Assembly (NCBI GenBank): GCA_025360005.1
Contig: JANYDA010000012.1
Coordinates: 1 to 41,439 of the forward strand
Length of the DNA: 41,439 bases
DNA from: Fibrobacteria bacterium
Lineage (GTDB): Bacteria > Fibrobacterota > Fibrobacteria > UBA11236
Reading direction: 5' to 3'
Numbering within the stretch: position 1 is the stretch's first letter; each line of letters opens with the position of its first letter. The notes below the pieces were generated by a model, which made no database searches, was not told the origin of the DNA, and worked only from the letters and a program-made list of their open reading frames with translations. Position numbers and translations under genes: made by a program. Shown here piece by piece: positions 1-8,450 of this stretch.

Positions 1-119
1 CTTCCAAGGATCTGGCGCGCCAGTTGGTCGACGAGGCCAAATCGGAATTGCGCAAGCTGGCCATCCAAAGCGACATCCTGGAATTGATCGCCGACTACAT
101 CACCACCCGGGTGCATTGA
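1..119 (+). CDS. ispA: Polyprenyl (farnesyl/geranylgeranyl) diphosphate synthase, C-terminal fragment
   Basis: The window opens inside a plus-strand frame that stops with TGA at 117-119; only 38 codons are visible. The residues end in a helix of the type LADYITTRVH that resembles the last helices of short-chain trans-prenyl diphosphate synthases, which condense isopentenyl diphosphate with allylic diphosphates. The aspartate-rich catalytic motifs would lie upstream of the window, so the family call rests on the tail plus position. The gene sits 37 bases before dxs, and ispA-dxs adjacency is common in bacteria because Dxs feeds the isoprenoid precursor pathway. The exact chain length of the product cannot be judged. 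Confidence 0.6.
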   Translation, partial: SKDLARQLVDEAKSELRKLAIQSDILELIADYITTRVH

Positions 120-156
120 GCATCCGACACTTACGAGTCCCAGGGGACAATCAATA

Positions 157-2049
157 ATGCTGGAAAACATCAATTCGCCCGCGGATCTGCGCGGCCTGTC
201 CATCGAGCAACTCAAGCAATTGGCCAACGAGATGCGCGACACCATCGTTAAGCAGGTAGCGAACAAGGGCGGCCATCTGGCCTCTAGCCTGGGCACGGTG
301 GAATTGACGCTGGCCCTGCACAAGGTCTATAACACGCCCAAGGATAAGCTGGTATGGGATACCGGCCATCAGGCCTATCCCCATAAGCTGGTCACCGGCC
401 GTTACAAGGATTTCCATACCCTTAAGCAGTTCGGCGGGCTTTCCGGATTCCTTAAGCGCGACGAAAGCGAGTACGATACCTTCGGGGCCGGCCACGCTTC
501 CACTTCCCTTTCGGCCGCGCTGGGCATGGCCGCGGCGCGCACGCACCAGAACGCGGACTTCGACGTGGTGGCCGTGATCGGGGACGGCGCCATGACCGGC
601 GGCATGGTCTACGAGGCGTTGAACAACGCGGGCGAGACCGAGGAGAAGATCACCTTCATCCTCAACGACAACAAGATGTCCATCGCCAAGAACCTGGGCG
701 GCATCTCCAAATACCTGAACCGCATCATCTCCAATCCCACCTACAATAAATTCAAAGACGAGGTGTGGGATTTCACCGGCAAATTGCCGCGCGGCAAGGA
801 TCTGCAAAAGCTGGCCAGCAAGGTCGATGAAGGCTTGAAGAAGATTTTCCTGCCGGGCGGTTTCTTCGAGGATCTGGGCATCCGCTATTTCGGCCCCGTG
901 GACGGCCATAATCTGGAAGAGTTGATCGAAATCCTGGAAGCGGTCAAGAAGCGCCCGGGGCCTAATCTCATCCATGTGGTTACCACTAAGGGATTCGGCT
1001 GGGATAAATCCGAGGCGGACGCCATCAAGTGGCATGCTTCCAATCCCTTCGACATCGATTCCGGCAAGCCCAAAGCGGCACCGGCCAAGACGCCGGGCCT
1101 GACCCAGGTGTTCGGGGACGCCCTGCTGGAAATCGCCAAGCAGGATCCGCGCGTCATCGCCATCACCGGCGCCATGCCGGACGGGTGCGGCCTCAACATC
1201 ATGGCCAAGGAAATCCCCAACCGGGTCTATGATGTGGGCATCGCGGAGCAATATGCCGTGACCTTCGCCGCCGGCCTGGCCTGCGAAGGCATGAAACCGG
1301 TGGTCGCCATCTACTCCACCTTCCTGCAGCGCGCCATCGACCAGATAGTCCATGACGTGGCCATTCAGGAACTCAACGTTGTCTTCGCCATCGATCGCGC
1401 GGGATTGGTAGGCCTGGACGGCCCCACCCATCACGGCGCAATGGACCTCAGTTACCTGGCCATGATCCCCGGAATGGTGATCATGGCGCCCTCGGACGAA
1501 AAGGAATTGCGCAACATGCTGTTTACCGCCATCAAGTACGATGACGGCCCCGTGGCGGTGCGCTATCCGCGCGCCAGCGCCTACGCGCCCGACGAAAAGC
1601 TTCCCTTCCAGCAAGTCCCCATGGGCCTGCCCAGGATAGTGCAGGAAGGCGAGGATCTGCTCATCCTCGCCATCGGCAATATGCTCGCGCCCGCCAAGAA
1701 GGCGGCGGAGCTGCTGGCCAAGGACGGCATCCGGCCTACGGTAGTGGATGCGCGCTTCGCCAAGCCGTTGGACCGCAAGGCCTACACGGAGTTGCTCGCG
1801 CGCCATCGCGCCGTGCTCACCATCGAGGACAATGTCATTCAAGGCGGCTACGGGCAATCCGTGGCCATGTTGCTTTCCGAGTCGGGGCGTTTCGAGATTC
1901 CCATCCGCCACATCAGCCTGCCCGATGAATTCGTGACACATGGGGAAATCCCCGTGCTGCACAAGATCCTGGGCATGGACGCCGAAGGCATCCGGAAGAA
2001 GGCAGTGGAATTGATGGGCGAAATCAACCTCCACCCCAAGTCGACCTAA
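157..2049 (+). CDS. dxs: 1-deoxy-D-xylulose-5-phosphate synthase
   Basis: Dxs condenses pyruvate and glyceraldehyde 3-phosphate into 1-deoxyxylulose 5-phosphate, the first step of the methylerythritol phosphate route to isoprenoids. It is a thiamine-diphosphate (TPP) enzyme of the cytoplasm. The 630-residue length matches the family. Visible marks are the TPP motif GDGAMTGGM starting near residue 142 with its downstream NN pair, the pyrimidine-binding domain with the catalytic glutamate in GIAEQYAV (Glu364), the segment DRAGLVGLDGPTHHG, and a C-terminal transketolase domain. The ATG at 157 follows an AGGGGAC ribosome site at 142-148. The gene lies between an ispA-like gene and an RNA methyltransferase gene only 6 bases downstream, so it is probably cotranscribed with both. 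Identification is secure. Confidence 0.97.
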   Translation: MLENINSPADLRGLSIEQLKQLANEMRDTIVKQVANKGGHLASSLGTVELTLALHKVYNTPKDKLVWDTGHQAYPHKLVTGRYKDFHTLKQFGGLSGFLKRDESEYDTFGAGHASTSLSAALGMAAARTHQNADFDVVAVIGDGAMTGGMVYEALNNAGETEEKITFILNDNKMSIAKNLGGISKYLNRIISNPTYNKFKDEVWDFTGKLPRGKDLQKLASKVDEGLKKIFLPGGFFEDLGIRYFGPVDGHNLEELIEILEAVKKRPGPNLIHVVTTKGFGWDKSEADAIKWHASNPFDIDSGKPKAAPAKTPGLTQVFGDALLEIAKQDPRVIAITGAMPDGCGLNIMAKEIPNRVYDVGIAEQYAVTFAAGLACEGMKPVVAIYSTFLQRAIDQIVHDVAIQELNVVFAIDRAGLVGLDGPTHHGAMDLSYLAMIPGMVIMAPSDEKELRNMLFTAIKYDDGPVAVRYPRASAYAPDEKLPFQQVPMGLPRIVQEGEDLLILAIGNMLAPAKKAAELLAKDGIRPTVVDARFAKPLDRKAYTELLARHRAVLTIEDNVIQGGYGQSVAMLLSESGRFEIPIRHISLPDEFVTHGEIPVLHKILGMDAEGIRKKAVELMGEINLHPKST

Positions 2050-2055
2050 GCGCGC

Positions 2056-3405
2056 ATGGGCAAGGAACCGAAGCACGACAAGGGAAACGCCGGCCACGAT
2101 CATTCGGGCGGCGACGAAGATTTCGATCTCAGCGGATTCGCGGATAATACCGCGAGCCCGCGTCCCGCGCCCGCCAAGCGGGATGCGGCCGCCTCGGCTG
2201 CCGCTGCCGCCGAAGATCCCAAGCGCGGCAAGAAAATAGTAGGGAAACCTCTGCGTTACGATGCCTCCAAGCCCCGCCCCAGCGCGCCTCCGGAATCCCG
2301 GCCGGCACGCGGCGGCGAGGAGCGCCCTGCGCGCGGCGCCGGCAAACCCGCGGGCCATAGGCCCGGCGCGGATGGGCCCCGCCCGCCCCGCGGCGGCTGG
2401 GAAAAATTGCCCGCGCGCGAGAACTTCCGTGGCCGCGATCAGGGTTTCGTGCCGCGCGGCCCCAGGAACGCGGGCCCGCGCGATACGGGCGCCCGCGAAA
2501 GCGGTAATCGCCAGGCGGGCGGCGCATCCCGATCGTTCCCCAATGCGGGCGCGCCCCGAGGCTATGTGCCCCGCCCGGGCGGACCCGGCGCGCCTTCCCC
2601 CCGCGCCATGCGCACCGTGGAACGGGCGGGCGGCGATCATAAGCCGGTAGCGCCGGAGATACGCCCCTTCCTGCCCCTCAAGACCGACAAGGGCCGCTGG
2701 AAGGAAAGCCAATTCCTGCTGGAAGGCGCTAAGAACATCGCCGATGCCATGAGCGTTTCCACCGGCATCATCCAGACGGTTTTCCTGGCGGAGGGTTTCG
2801 AGGATAAGGAACTCCTTTCCGTCATCAAGAAGAACCGCATCGAGACCATCCCCATCTCGATGGACGACCTACGTAACCTGTGCGATACGGAGAATCCGCA
2901 AAGCATCCTGGCGGTGGCGAACTTCGCCACCCTGCGGCCGGACTACAATACGGCCCGCTACGTGACCATCCTGGACGCGGTGCAGGATCCCGGCAATGTG
3001 GGCGCCATCATGCGTACCTCTCTCGCCTTGGGCATGGACGCGGTGATCATGGGCAAGGGGACCTGCGACGTCTACAATCCCAAGGTGGTCCGCTCTTCCG
3101 TGGGCGCCTTGCTGCGCATGCCTTTCGAGACGGGCGAGGATATCGCGGCCAAGATGGAGTTCCTGCGCTTGAAGGGCTTTTCCATCGTGGCCACGTCTTC
3201 GCATGCACCCACCACTTTGGAGAACGCCAAGCTGCGCAAGAAGGTGGCCCTGATCATGGGCAATGAAGGCGCGGGCACCGGCGCCACCTACCTGGACATG
3301 GCGGACGCGGTGGTGAAAATCCCGCTCAAGAACAAGGTGGAATCACTCAACGTTTCCGTCGCGCACGGCATCCTGTCCTACCAGCTGATGCACGGCCGGA
3401 CCTGA
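2056..3405 (+). CDS. SpoU/TrmH-family RNA 2'-O-methyltransferase with long disordered N-terminal region
   Basis: The C-terminal ~150 residues (about 302-449) carry the three SpoU motifs: DPGNVGAIMRT, a GNEG motif before the cofactor knot, and a closing NKVESLNVSVAHG. These mark S-adenosylmethionine-dependent ribose methylases of rRNA or tRNA with a trefoil knot. Residues ~210-285 look like the L30e-like substrate-binding domain of RlmB-type members. The first ~200 residues are low complexity, rich in Arg, Gly, Pro and Ala with many RG and PR steps, and are surely disordered; they resemble RNA-binding RGG tails. That is unusual for this family, normally about 250 residues. The gene begins 6 bases after dxs stops and shows no strong ribosome site of its own, so translation may be coupled. 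Which nucleotide it modifies cannot be told. Confidence 0.88.
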   Translation: MGKEPKHDKGNAGHDHSGGDEDFDLSGFADNTASPRPAPAKRDAAASAAAAAEDPKRGKKIVGKPLRYDASKPRPSAPPESRPARGGEERPARGAGKPAGHRPGADGPRPPRGGWEKLPARENFRGRDQGFVPRGPRNAGPRDTGARESGNRQAGGASRSFPNAGAPRGYVPRPGGPGAPSPRAMRTVERAGGDHKPVAPEIRPFLPLKTDKGRWKESQFLLEGAKNIADAMSVSTGIIQTVFLAEGFEDKELLSVIKKNRIETIPISMDDLRNLCDTENPQSILAVANFATLRPDYNTARYVTILDAVQDPGNVGAIMRTSLALGMDAVIMGKGTCDVYNPKVVRSSVGALLRMPFETGEDIAAKMEFLRLKGFSIVATSSHAPTTLENAKLRKKVALIMGNEGAGTGATYLDMADAVVKIPLKNKVESLNVSVAHGILSYQLMHGRT

Positions 3406-3423
3406 TCGGGGGACCGACCCACC

Positions 3424-4014
3424 ATGGGCCGCTTCCGGATCCCGCTCAGGCCTACCTATAATTCCCCGGTCATCCTCACGTTCGCCCTGGCGGCTTGCGT
3501 GATCATGGCCGCCAACGGCCTTACCGGCGGCCGCCTTACGCCCACCTTCTTCGCCACCTATCCCGGCTTCCATTGGACCTCGCCGCTGTTCTACTTCCAA
3601 TTGATCAGCCATGTGCTGGGCCACAAGAATTGGGCCCATGTCACCGGCAACTTTTCCGTGATCCTCCTCATCGGCCCCATCCTGGAGGAGAAGTACGGAT
3701 CCGCGACTTTGATCAAGATGATGCTCATCACCGCCCTGGTCACCGGCGTGCTCAACGCGGCATTTTTCTCTACCGGCTTGCTGGGCGCCAGCGGCCTGGC
3801 CTTCATGATGATCCTGCTGGCCTCCTTCACCAACCACAAGGAAGGGGAGATCCCTCTCACCTTCGTGCTGATCCTGGTCCTGTACCTGGCTAAGGAGGCC
3901 GTGCAGGCTTTCTCCCAGGACGACATCTCGCAATTCGCCCATATCATCGGCGGGCTTTGCGGCAGCCTTTTCGGTTTCCTGCGGGGAACCGGCAAGGAAA
4001 GGGGCCGCGGATAG
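3424..4014 (+). CDS. Rhomboid-family intramembrane serine protease
   Basis: This 196-residue protein has about six hydrophobic segments and the rhomboid signature. The catalytic serine is in GASG (Ser123), the catalytic histidine is in the last helix (His173, in AHIIGG), and the HVTGN segment of helix 2 supplies oxyanion-hole residues. Rhomboids cleave transmembrane helices of client proteins inside the membrane. The length is typical of compact bacterial rhomboids without extra domains. It starts 18 bases after the methyltransferase gene and probably belongs to the same transcript. A GGGGGA stretch about 11 bases before the ATG is a loosely spaced ribosome site. The client protein is unknown. 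Confidence 0.9.
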   Translation: MGRFRIPLRPTYNSPVILTFALAACVIMAANGLTGGRLTPTFFATYPGFHWTSPLFYFQLISHVLGHKNWAHVTGNFSVILLIGPILEEKYGSATLIKMMLITALVTGVLNAAFFSTGLLGASGLAFMMILLASFTNHKEGEIPLTFVLILVLYLAKEAVQAFSQDDISQFAHIIGGLCGSLFGFLRGTGKERGRG

Positions 4015-4075
4015 GATGCTGGTTATTTTGATTTCCTGGATGGAACAATGATAAGGCCGGGTAAAGGGAATGGGA

Positions 4076-4447
4076 ATGGACAGCAAGAATAAAGTGGCCG
4101 TATTGGGCGCGTCGGATAAAGCCGACCGCACCAGCAATCTCCTCATCAAGCGGCTGCGGGTAAAGGGCCATGAGGTATACCCCGTCAATCCGGCCTTGAC
4201 CATAATCGATGGTCTACCCGTTTTCAAGGGCCTGGCGGATCTGCCTCCGGGCATCGACGTCCTCTCCATATACATGAACGCGCAGCGCAGCGACGCCTTG
4301 GCGGAGGCCATTCTGGCCAGCGGCATCCCCCGCGTCATCTTCAATCCCGGCGCGGAAAACCCGGCCCTGGCCGAACGCCTGCAAGCCAAAGGTGTCCAGG
4401 TGGAAGATGCCTGTTCCCTGGTGCTTTCCGGGCTCGATCAGATCTAG
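4076..4447 (+). CDS. CoA-binding domain protein (YccU-like)
   Basis: This is a 123-residue single-domain Rossmann protein of the CoA-binding family PF13380, related to the CoA-binding part of succinyl-CoA synthetase alpha. Visible marks are VAVLGASDKADRTSN near the N-terminus (a glycine-containing nucleotide loop), VYPVNP, a middle DVLSIYMN strand and the FNPGAENPALAE segment. The role is probably binding of coenzyme A or an acyl-CoA in the cytoplasm; no reaction is established. I chose the ATG at 4076 because AAAGGG at 4063-4068 is 7 bases upstream; the ATG at 4070 would leave only one base. The gene is 61 bases after the rhomboid gene in the same direction. Confidence 0.85.
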   Translation: MDSKNKVAVLGASDKADRTSNLLIKRLRVKGHEVYPVNPALTIIDGLPVFKGLADLPPGIDVLSIYMNAQRSDALAEAILASGIPRVIFNPGAENPALAERLQAKGVQVEDACSLVLSGLDQI

Positions 4448-4531
4448 CCGTTCCGCCGTTGCACGCGTGGCGAACCCCGTTCCACCCCCCAACTTATCTA
4501 GATTTCCCAAGGCACTGGCCCCGGGAGAACC

Positions 4532-5239
4532 TTGTTGGAATGGTTGTCGGATATCGATCGGGCGGACAAGCTGGTCGTCGATCTCGTCCTGTATCTTTTC
4601 AGCATCGGCGCCTTCGCCCTCATGCCGGTCCATTTCGGGCGCAAGGTATGGTTGTTGGTCGCCTGGTTCCTGATCCTGAATTTCGCTTTCCTGCTCGACA
4701 TCTGGGGTTTCTTCAACTGGGAAGGCCCCGGCCTGTTCATCGTGCTGGGCCAAGTCCCCTGGATTTTATTCGTGCTGGATTTGGTATTCAAGGGCCGCAT
4801 CAGCGGCAAGATCCTGGAAGTGCCCATGCGCGAGATCCTGCTTTGGCAGGTCACCCGCTTGATGGGGATCCATTTCGTCATCGCCATCTACGGCGGCTAC
4901 GCGCCGGAGGAGTTCGCGCTGCAAGTGGGCTTCAGCGAAGTCGTCACGGCGCTGGGCGCCTTGGCGCTATACTTCACCTACCGGCCGGAAAAAGGCTGGT
5001 ACCGCACCCTGCTCCTCTTCTGGAACACCTACGGCATCACGTCCGTGTTGTCCGCGGAGGCGAAGATATTCCTGTCCAATCCGCATTTGCCCTTCTCGCA
5101 TTTCTCGCGGGAGATTTTCCAATACATGACTTCCTATCCGCAGAATTGGGTGTACTGCTTCTGGTTCCCCATCGCCATCGGCATGCATGCGGCGGTTTAC
5201 TACAAGATGTACCATTCCCGCGGCGCCAAGCCCGGCTGA
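4532..5239 (+). CDS. Polytopic membrane protein of unknown function
   Basis: I do not recognise this 235-residue protein. It has about six to seven hydrophobic stretches, starting near residue 15, separated by short charged loops; the last carries FWFPIAIGMHAAVYYK. Aromatic residues are frequent and there is no signal peptide or known catalytic motif. The start is a TTG at 4532, with GGGAGA at 4523-4528 as ribosome site; the next TTG codon is an alternative. The gene sits between the CoA-binding protein and an M48 protease gene that begins 12 bases downstream, so cotranscription is likely. The lack of conserved polar residues in the helices gives no hint of a transport substrate. Confidence 0.75.
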   Translation: MLEWLSDIDRADKLVVDLVLYLFSIGAFALMPVHFGRKVWLLVAWFLILNFAFLLDIWGFFNWEGPGLFIVLGQVPWILFVLDLVFKGRISGKILEVPMREILLWQVTRLMGIHFVIAIYGGYAPEEFALQVGFSEVVTALGALALYFTYRPEKGWYRTLLLFWNTYGITSVLSAEAKIFLSNPHLPFSHFSREIFQYMTSYPQNWVYCFWFPIAIGMHAAVYYKMYHSRGAKPG

Positions 5240-5251
5240 GGGGAGGATAAG

Positions 5252-6097
5252 ATGAAGGCTTCCAACGCGAAAAGATGCCTGCCGATCGCCTTGTGCGCGC
5301 TCTTGCTCACGCGTTGCTCCTGCGATTTCTTCGGGACCACGGGAGCCCTGCTGGTCTCGGAAGCGGACGAGTCCAAGCTGGGCTTGGAATTCGACAGCCA
5401 GTTGAAAACCGACACTACCGGTAATTATCCCATCTATAAGGCGGTTACTCCCGACCAGCTCGTGTTCGAGAAATACGTAAAGGATTTGGCGAACGAGATT
5501 GTGAAATCCGTGCCGGCTTCGGATCGGCCCGGCTACGATTTCAAGTTCACCATTATCGACAAGGATGTGGAGAACGCGTTCGCGGTACCCGGCGGCTACG
5601 TATACATCTACACCGGCATCATCAAGAAGATGAGGAACGAATCCGAATTGACCGGCGTGCTGGGTCATGAGATAGCCCACGTCACCCAGCATCATTACCG
5701 GGATGCGATGGCCAAGGACGCGGCGCTCTCCTTGATCCTCCAGGCGGTCTTGGGCAACGATGACAACAAGTTCAAGCAGTTGGTGGCTTCCAATTTCGCC
5801 AACTTGGCGCAGCTCAAGGTTTCCCGCGACAACGAATCGGAAGCGGATTATTTCGGCACCAAATACACGGGCGCGGTGGGACGCAATCCGCTCGGCATCG
5901 CCACCCTGTTCTCCCGTTTCGATGCGGGCGGCCCGCCATCTTGGCTTTCCACCCATCCCGCCCCCGCCAATCGCGTCGGGGACGTTGCCAGTGAAGTGGA
6001 CGGATCCGCCGCCTTGAAGGCTTTGGCCGCGGATAGCGCCACCACGGATTTCACCTCGCGTTTTGAAGCTGGCACCAAGGTGATTCCCAAGCTTTGA
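5252..6097 (+). CDS. M48-family zinc metalloprotease, exported (first of two paralogues)
   Basis: A 281-residue periplasmic-type M48 peptidase (BepA/LoiP/HtpX relatives). The zinc site HEIAH is at residues 139-143, preceded by the family-typical VENAFAVPGGYVYIYTG; the third ligand is expected in the ESEAD segment. An N-terminal hydrophobic segment ends near Cys22/Cys24, suggesting a lipoprotein, but Arg before Cys22 makes the lipobox non-canonical. Such proteases degrade misassembled outer-membrane proteins. The start is supported by GGGGAGGATAAG just upstream of the ATG. The end overlaps the next gene by four bases (TTGA), implying translational coupling to the HAD phosphatase. A second paralogue lies 0.8 kb downstream, sharing long identical stretches. 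Confidence 0.92.
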   Translation: MKASNAKRCLPIALCALLLTRCSCDFFGTTGALLVSEADESKLGLEFDSQLKTDTTGNYPIYKAVTPDQLVFEKYVKDLANEIVKSVPASDRPGYDFKFTIIDKDVENAFAVPGGYVYIYTGIIKKMRNESELTGVLGHEIAHVTQHHYRDAMAKDAALSLILQAVLGNDDNKFKQLVASNFANLAQLKVSRDNESEADYFGTKYTGAVGRNPLGIATLFSRFDAGGPPSWLSTHPAPANRVGDVASEVDGSAALKALAADSATTDFTSRFEAGTKVIPKL

Positions 6098-6741
6098 TCT
6101 TCAGGCCCGGGTTCGTATTCCTCGATTTCGACGGCGTGATAATGGATTCCATGGGTCTCAAACTGGACTCCTATTGCCATGCCTTCGGGGAATTTGGATT
6201 CAGCCGTGACGATATCCACAAATTGCAAATCGCCTCCGCGGGGTTGTCCCGCTTCAAGACCATCCGCCTGATGTACCTGGCCCTTTCCGGGACGGAGATG
6301 CCGGAAGGCTTGTATGAACGCGCCCTGGCGCGCTTCGGCGAGCATGACGAGGCCAGCCGGGCCCGGATGAAGCTGATGCCGGGCGCGGCCGAGTTCCTGG
6401 CGGAGGCGCGCGCGCGCGGAATTCCCCTGGCCGTGGTAACGGGCACCCCGCAAGAGGCCATCGATCGCACCGTGGCGCATTTCGGCCTGGGCTTTTTTTT
6501 CACCAGGGTGTGCGGTTCTCCCGCGTCCAAGATCGAGCATCTGGAACGGTTGAAGGGGGAATATTCCCTGCCGCCTTCGCGCTGCCTTTTCGTTGGGGAC
6601 GCCATCAAGGATCAGGAGGCCGCGCTGGCCGCGGGGATCCCCTTCGCGGGAGTCAATAACGGCGACGATCCTTTCCGTCCGGACGGTCTGTGGTTGGAAG
6701 TCACGGGCCTGGGCGACTTAATCCCTTTTTTACGGGCCTGA
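6094..6741 (+). CDS. HAD-superfamily hydrolase (phosphoglycolate-phosphatase-like)
   Basis: A 215-residue haloacid-dehalogenase phosphatase. Motif I is FLDFDGV with nucleophile Asp11 and acid/base Asp13, motif II is the VVTGTP threonine, motif III the lysine in PASKIE, and motif IV VGDAIKDQEAA. An alpha-helical cap lies between motifs I and II, as in the Gph/PGMB subfamily. It probably removes phosphate from a small metabolite; the substrate cannot be read from sequence. The start is a TTG at 6094 that overlaps the TGA of the M48 gene, so expression probably depends on ribosomes finishing that gene. Placement between two M48 paralogues is odd, because a cytoplasmic phosphatase has no obvious link to periplasmic proteolysis. 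Confidence 0.9.
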   Translation: MIFRPGFVFLDFDGVIMDSMGLKLDSYCHAFGEFGFSRDDIHKLQIASAGLSRFKTIRLMYLALSGTEMPEGLYERALARFGEHDEASRARMKLMPGAAEFLAEARARGIPLAVVTGTPQEAIDRTVAHFGLGFFFTRVCGSPASKIEHLERLKGEYSLPPSRCLFVGDAIKDQEAALAAGIPFAGVNNGDDPFRPDGLWLEVTGLGDLIPFLRA

Positions 6742-6875
6742 CCGGCCGCGTTTCCAATCCCGCGGAGACGGGCTCTCCGGCGGTCGCCCGTAAATGAGGT
6801 TTTGCCCTGCGCTTTCCGAAAGCTAATTTCAACGCAGCCATGCCCGCCGTTCCGGGCAGGAAGGAAAGGCCATCT

Positions 6876-7754
6876 ATGTCCGTCATTCGATCCGCTTCAG
6901 CCTCTCAATCTCGCCCGGTGACCCGTTTCACCCTGGTGTTCGCAGCGTTGTTTTCCATCTCCGCTTTCGTGCAATGCGCCGGCCTGTTCAACAGCGCGGG
7001 AAAGTTCCTGGTCTCCGAGTCCGATGAGGCCAAGCTGGGCGCCCAGTTCAACAAATCCCTGAGCAGCAACGATACCGTCAAAAGGGAAATGCCCGTTTTC
7101 GTACCCAGGAATGCGGCGCAGGCCGAACTGCAATCATACATCATAGGGCTGGCCCAGGAAATCGTGGCCTCCCTGCCCGCCAGCGAAAGGCCTTCCTACC
7201 CTTTCACATATACCTTGATCGATAAAGATGTGGAGAACGCGTTCGCGGTGCCCGGCGGCTACGTGTACATCTACACCGGCATCCTCAAGAAATTGAAGGA
7301 TGAATCGGAGTTGATGGGCGTGCTGGGCCATGAAATAACGCATGTTACCCATCACCATTACCGGGAGCAATTGGCGGAAAACGCGGCGTTGAGCATCGCC
7401 TTGCAAACGGCGCTGGCGGCCAGCAACGCCGGCCAGGTAACGCAATTGGCGGCCGGGGCCGTAGGCCAGTTGGCCACCTTGAAATTCACGCGCACGGACG
7501 AAACCGATGCGGATAAGGGCGGCACCCTCACCCTGGGCCGCGTGCGCCGCAATCCCATGGGCATCGCCGCCTATTTCACGCGGGCGCAGAGCATGGGCGT
7601 GCCGGAGTGGCTATCCGATCATCCCGGCAACGGCAACCGCGTCAGCGCTATCACCAGGATCGTGAACGGCGATCCGGTTTTGAAGGCGTTGGCCGCGCAG
7701 GGAGAGGCCAACAAATTCGCGCAACGTTACCAAAGCCACGTCGCGGCGCTGTGA
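6876..7754 (+). CDS. M48-family zinc metalloprotease, exported (second paralogue)
   Basis: A 292-residue paralogue of the protease gene ending at 6097. It keeps the VENAFAVPGGYVYIYTG segment and has the zinc motif as HEITH (residues 152-156) instead of HEIAH. The N-terminus carries a basic stretch then a hydrophobic segment to about residue 33, ending in VQC, a poor lipobox, so export is clear but lipid attachment uncertain. The frame stays open upstream to an ATG at 6840, but AGGAAGGAAAGG at 6859-6870 positions the ATG at 6876 as start. The gene lies 134 bases after the HAD gene and may have its own promoter. The two M48 genes appear to come from an old tandem duplication. Confidence 0.9.
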   Translation: MSVIRSASASQSRPVTRFTLVFAALFSISAFVQCAGLFNSAGKFLVSESDEAKLGAQFNKSLSSNDTVKREMPVFVPRNAAQAELQSYIIGLAQEIVASLPASERPSYPFTYTLIDKDVENAFAVPGGYVYIYTGILKKLKDESELMGVLGHEITHVTHHHYREQLAENAALSIALQTALAASNAGQVTQLAAGAVGQLATLKFTRTDETDADKGGTLTLGRVRRNPMGIAAYFTRAQSMGVPEWLSDHPGNGNRVSAITRIVNGDPVLKALAAQGEANKFAQRYQSHVAAL

Positions 7755-7934
7755 AACGTCTTCCTTGGCAACACCCTGTAAGGCGTGAGGCCGGGTAACC
7801 TGGAGGTTTCGGCTCTTGAAGCGGCGCGGCGGATGCGCCTCGCGATCCCCGCCGGCCGGAATCCTCCCCCGCGGCTGGACCGATCGCTTACGGAAATGCG
7901 ATGATGGGCTGAGCATGGACGGGGAACGGACACG

Positions 7935-8438
7935 GTGAAATATCTGCTGAGGGCGCTGGGCGCTTCGCTCGCGATGGCCGGCTTCGTCTGGCTATGCGGA
8001 TCCCTGTTGCCGGCAAAGCATGAGGCCAGCGCCTCTGTCCGCCTGAAAGCCTCTCCGGAAGCGGTCTGGGCCGTGCTTTCCGCCGTGGAGAATTACCCCC
8101 GTTGGCGATCGGATGTGGCTGCGGCGGAAGTCATCGGGAGCGGGCCGGTACTGACGTGGAAGGAGGCGGACGCGCGCGGCCGCGTGATGGTGCACGCGCT
8201 CGGCCCGGGCGATATGCCGGAGAAATGGGTGGATAAGCTCATCAAGGGCGATTTGCCCCAGGGCGGGGAAAGGGTTTTCCTGATCGTGGCCGATGAGGAC
8301 GGGGGCAGCCGCGTGGCTCTCACGGAAATCGCCGAGTTGCGCGATCCCTGGGCGCGCTTCCGCGTCCGCTTCGTTTCCGGATACGCGGAAAACCTGGTAA
8401 AGCTGCTCGACGATCTGCGCAAGCGCCTGGCGGAGTAA
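7935..8438 (+). CDS. SRPBCC/START-like protein with N-terminal membrane anchor
   Basis: This 167-residue protein begins with a hydrophobic segment (about residues 5-26). A START/polyketide-cyclase-like domain follows, recognisable from SVRLKASPEAVWAVLSAVENYPRW, the usual first strand and helix of SRPBCC proteins. These folds bind hydrophobic ligands in a deep pocket. The position of the anchor suggests the domain sits on the periplasmic side. The start is GTG at 7935 preceded by GGGGAACGGA. It is 180 bases after the protease gene and convergent with mqnC, whose stop is 12 bases away. No ligand or pathway can be named. Confidence 0.75.
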   Translation: MKYLLRALGASLAMAGFVWLCGSLLPAKHEASASVRLKASPEAVWAVLSAVENYPRWRSDVAAAEVIGSGPVLTWKEADARGRVMVHALGPGDMPEKWVDKLIKGDLPQGGERVFLIVADEDGGSRVALTEIAELRDPWARFRVRFVSGYAENLVKLLDDLRKRLAE

Positions 8439-8450
8439 CTTCCCCGCTAC

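Noticed and set aside
151-2712. An 853-codon open frame on the minus strand opposite dxs and the methyltransferase gene
   Set aside because: It is a shadow frame in GC-rich DNA; the plus strand encodes unmistakable Dxs and SpoU motifs in the same place.
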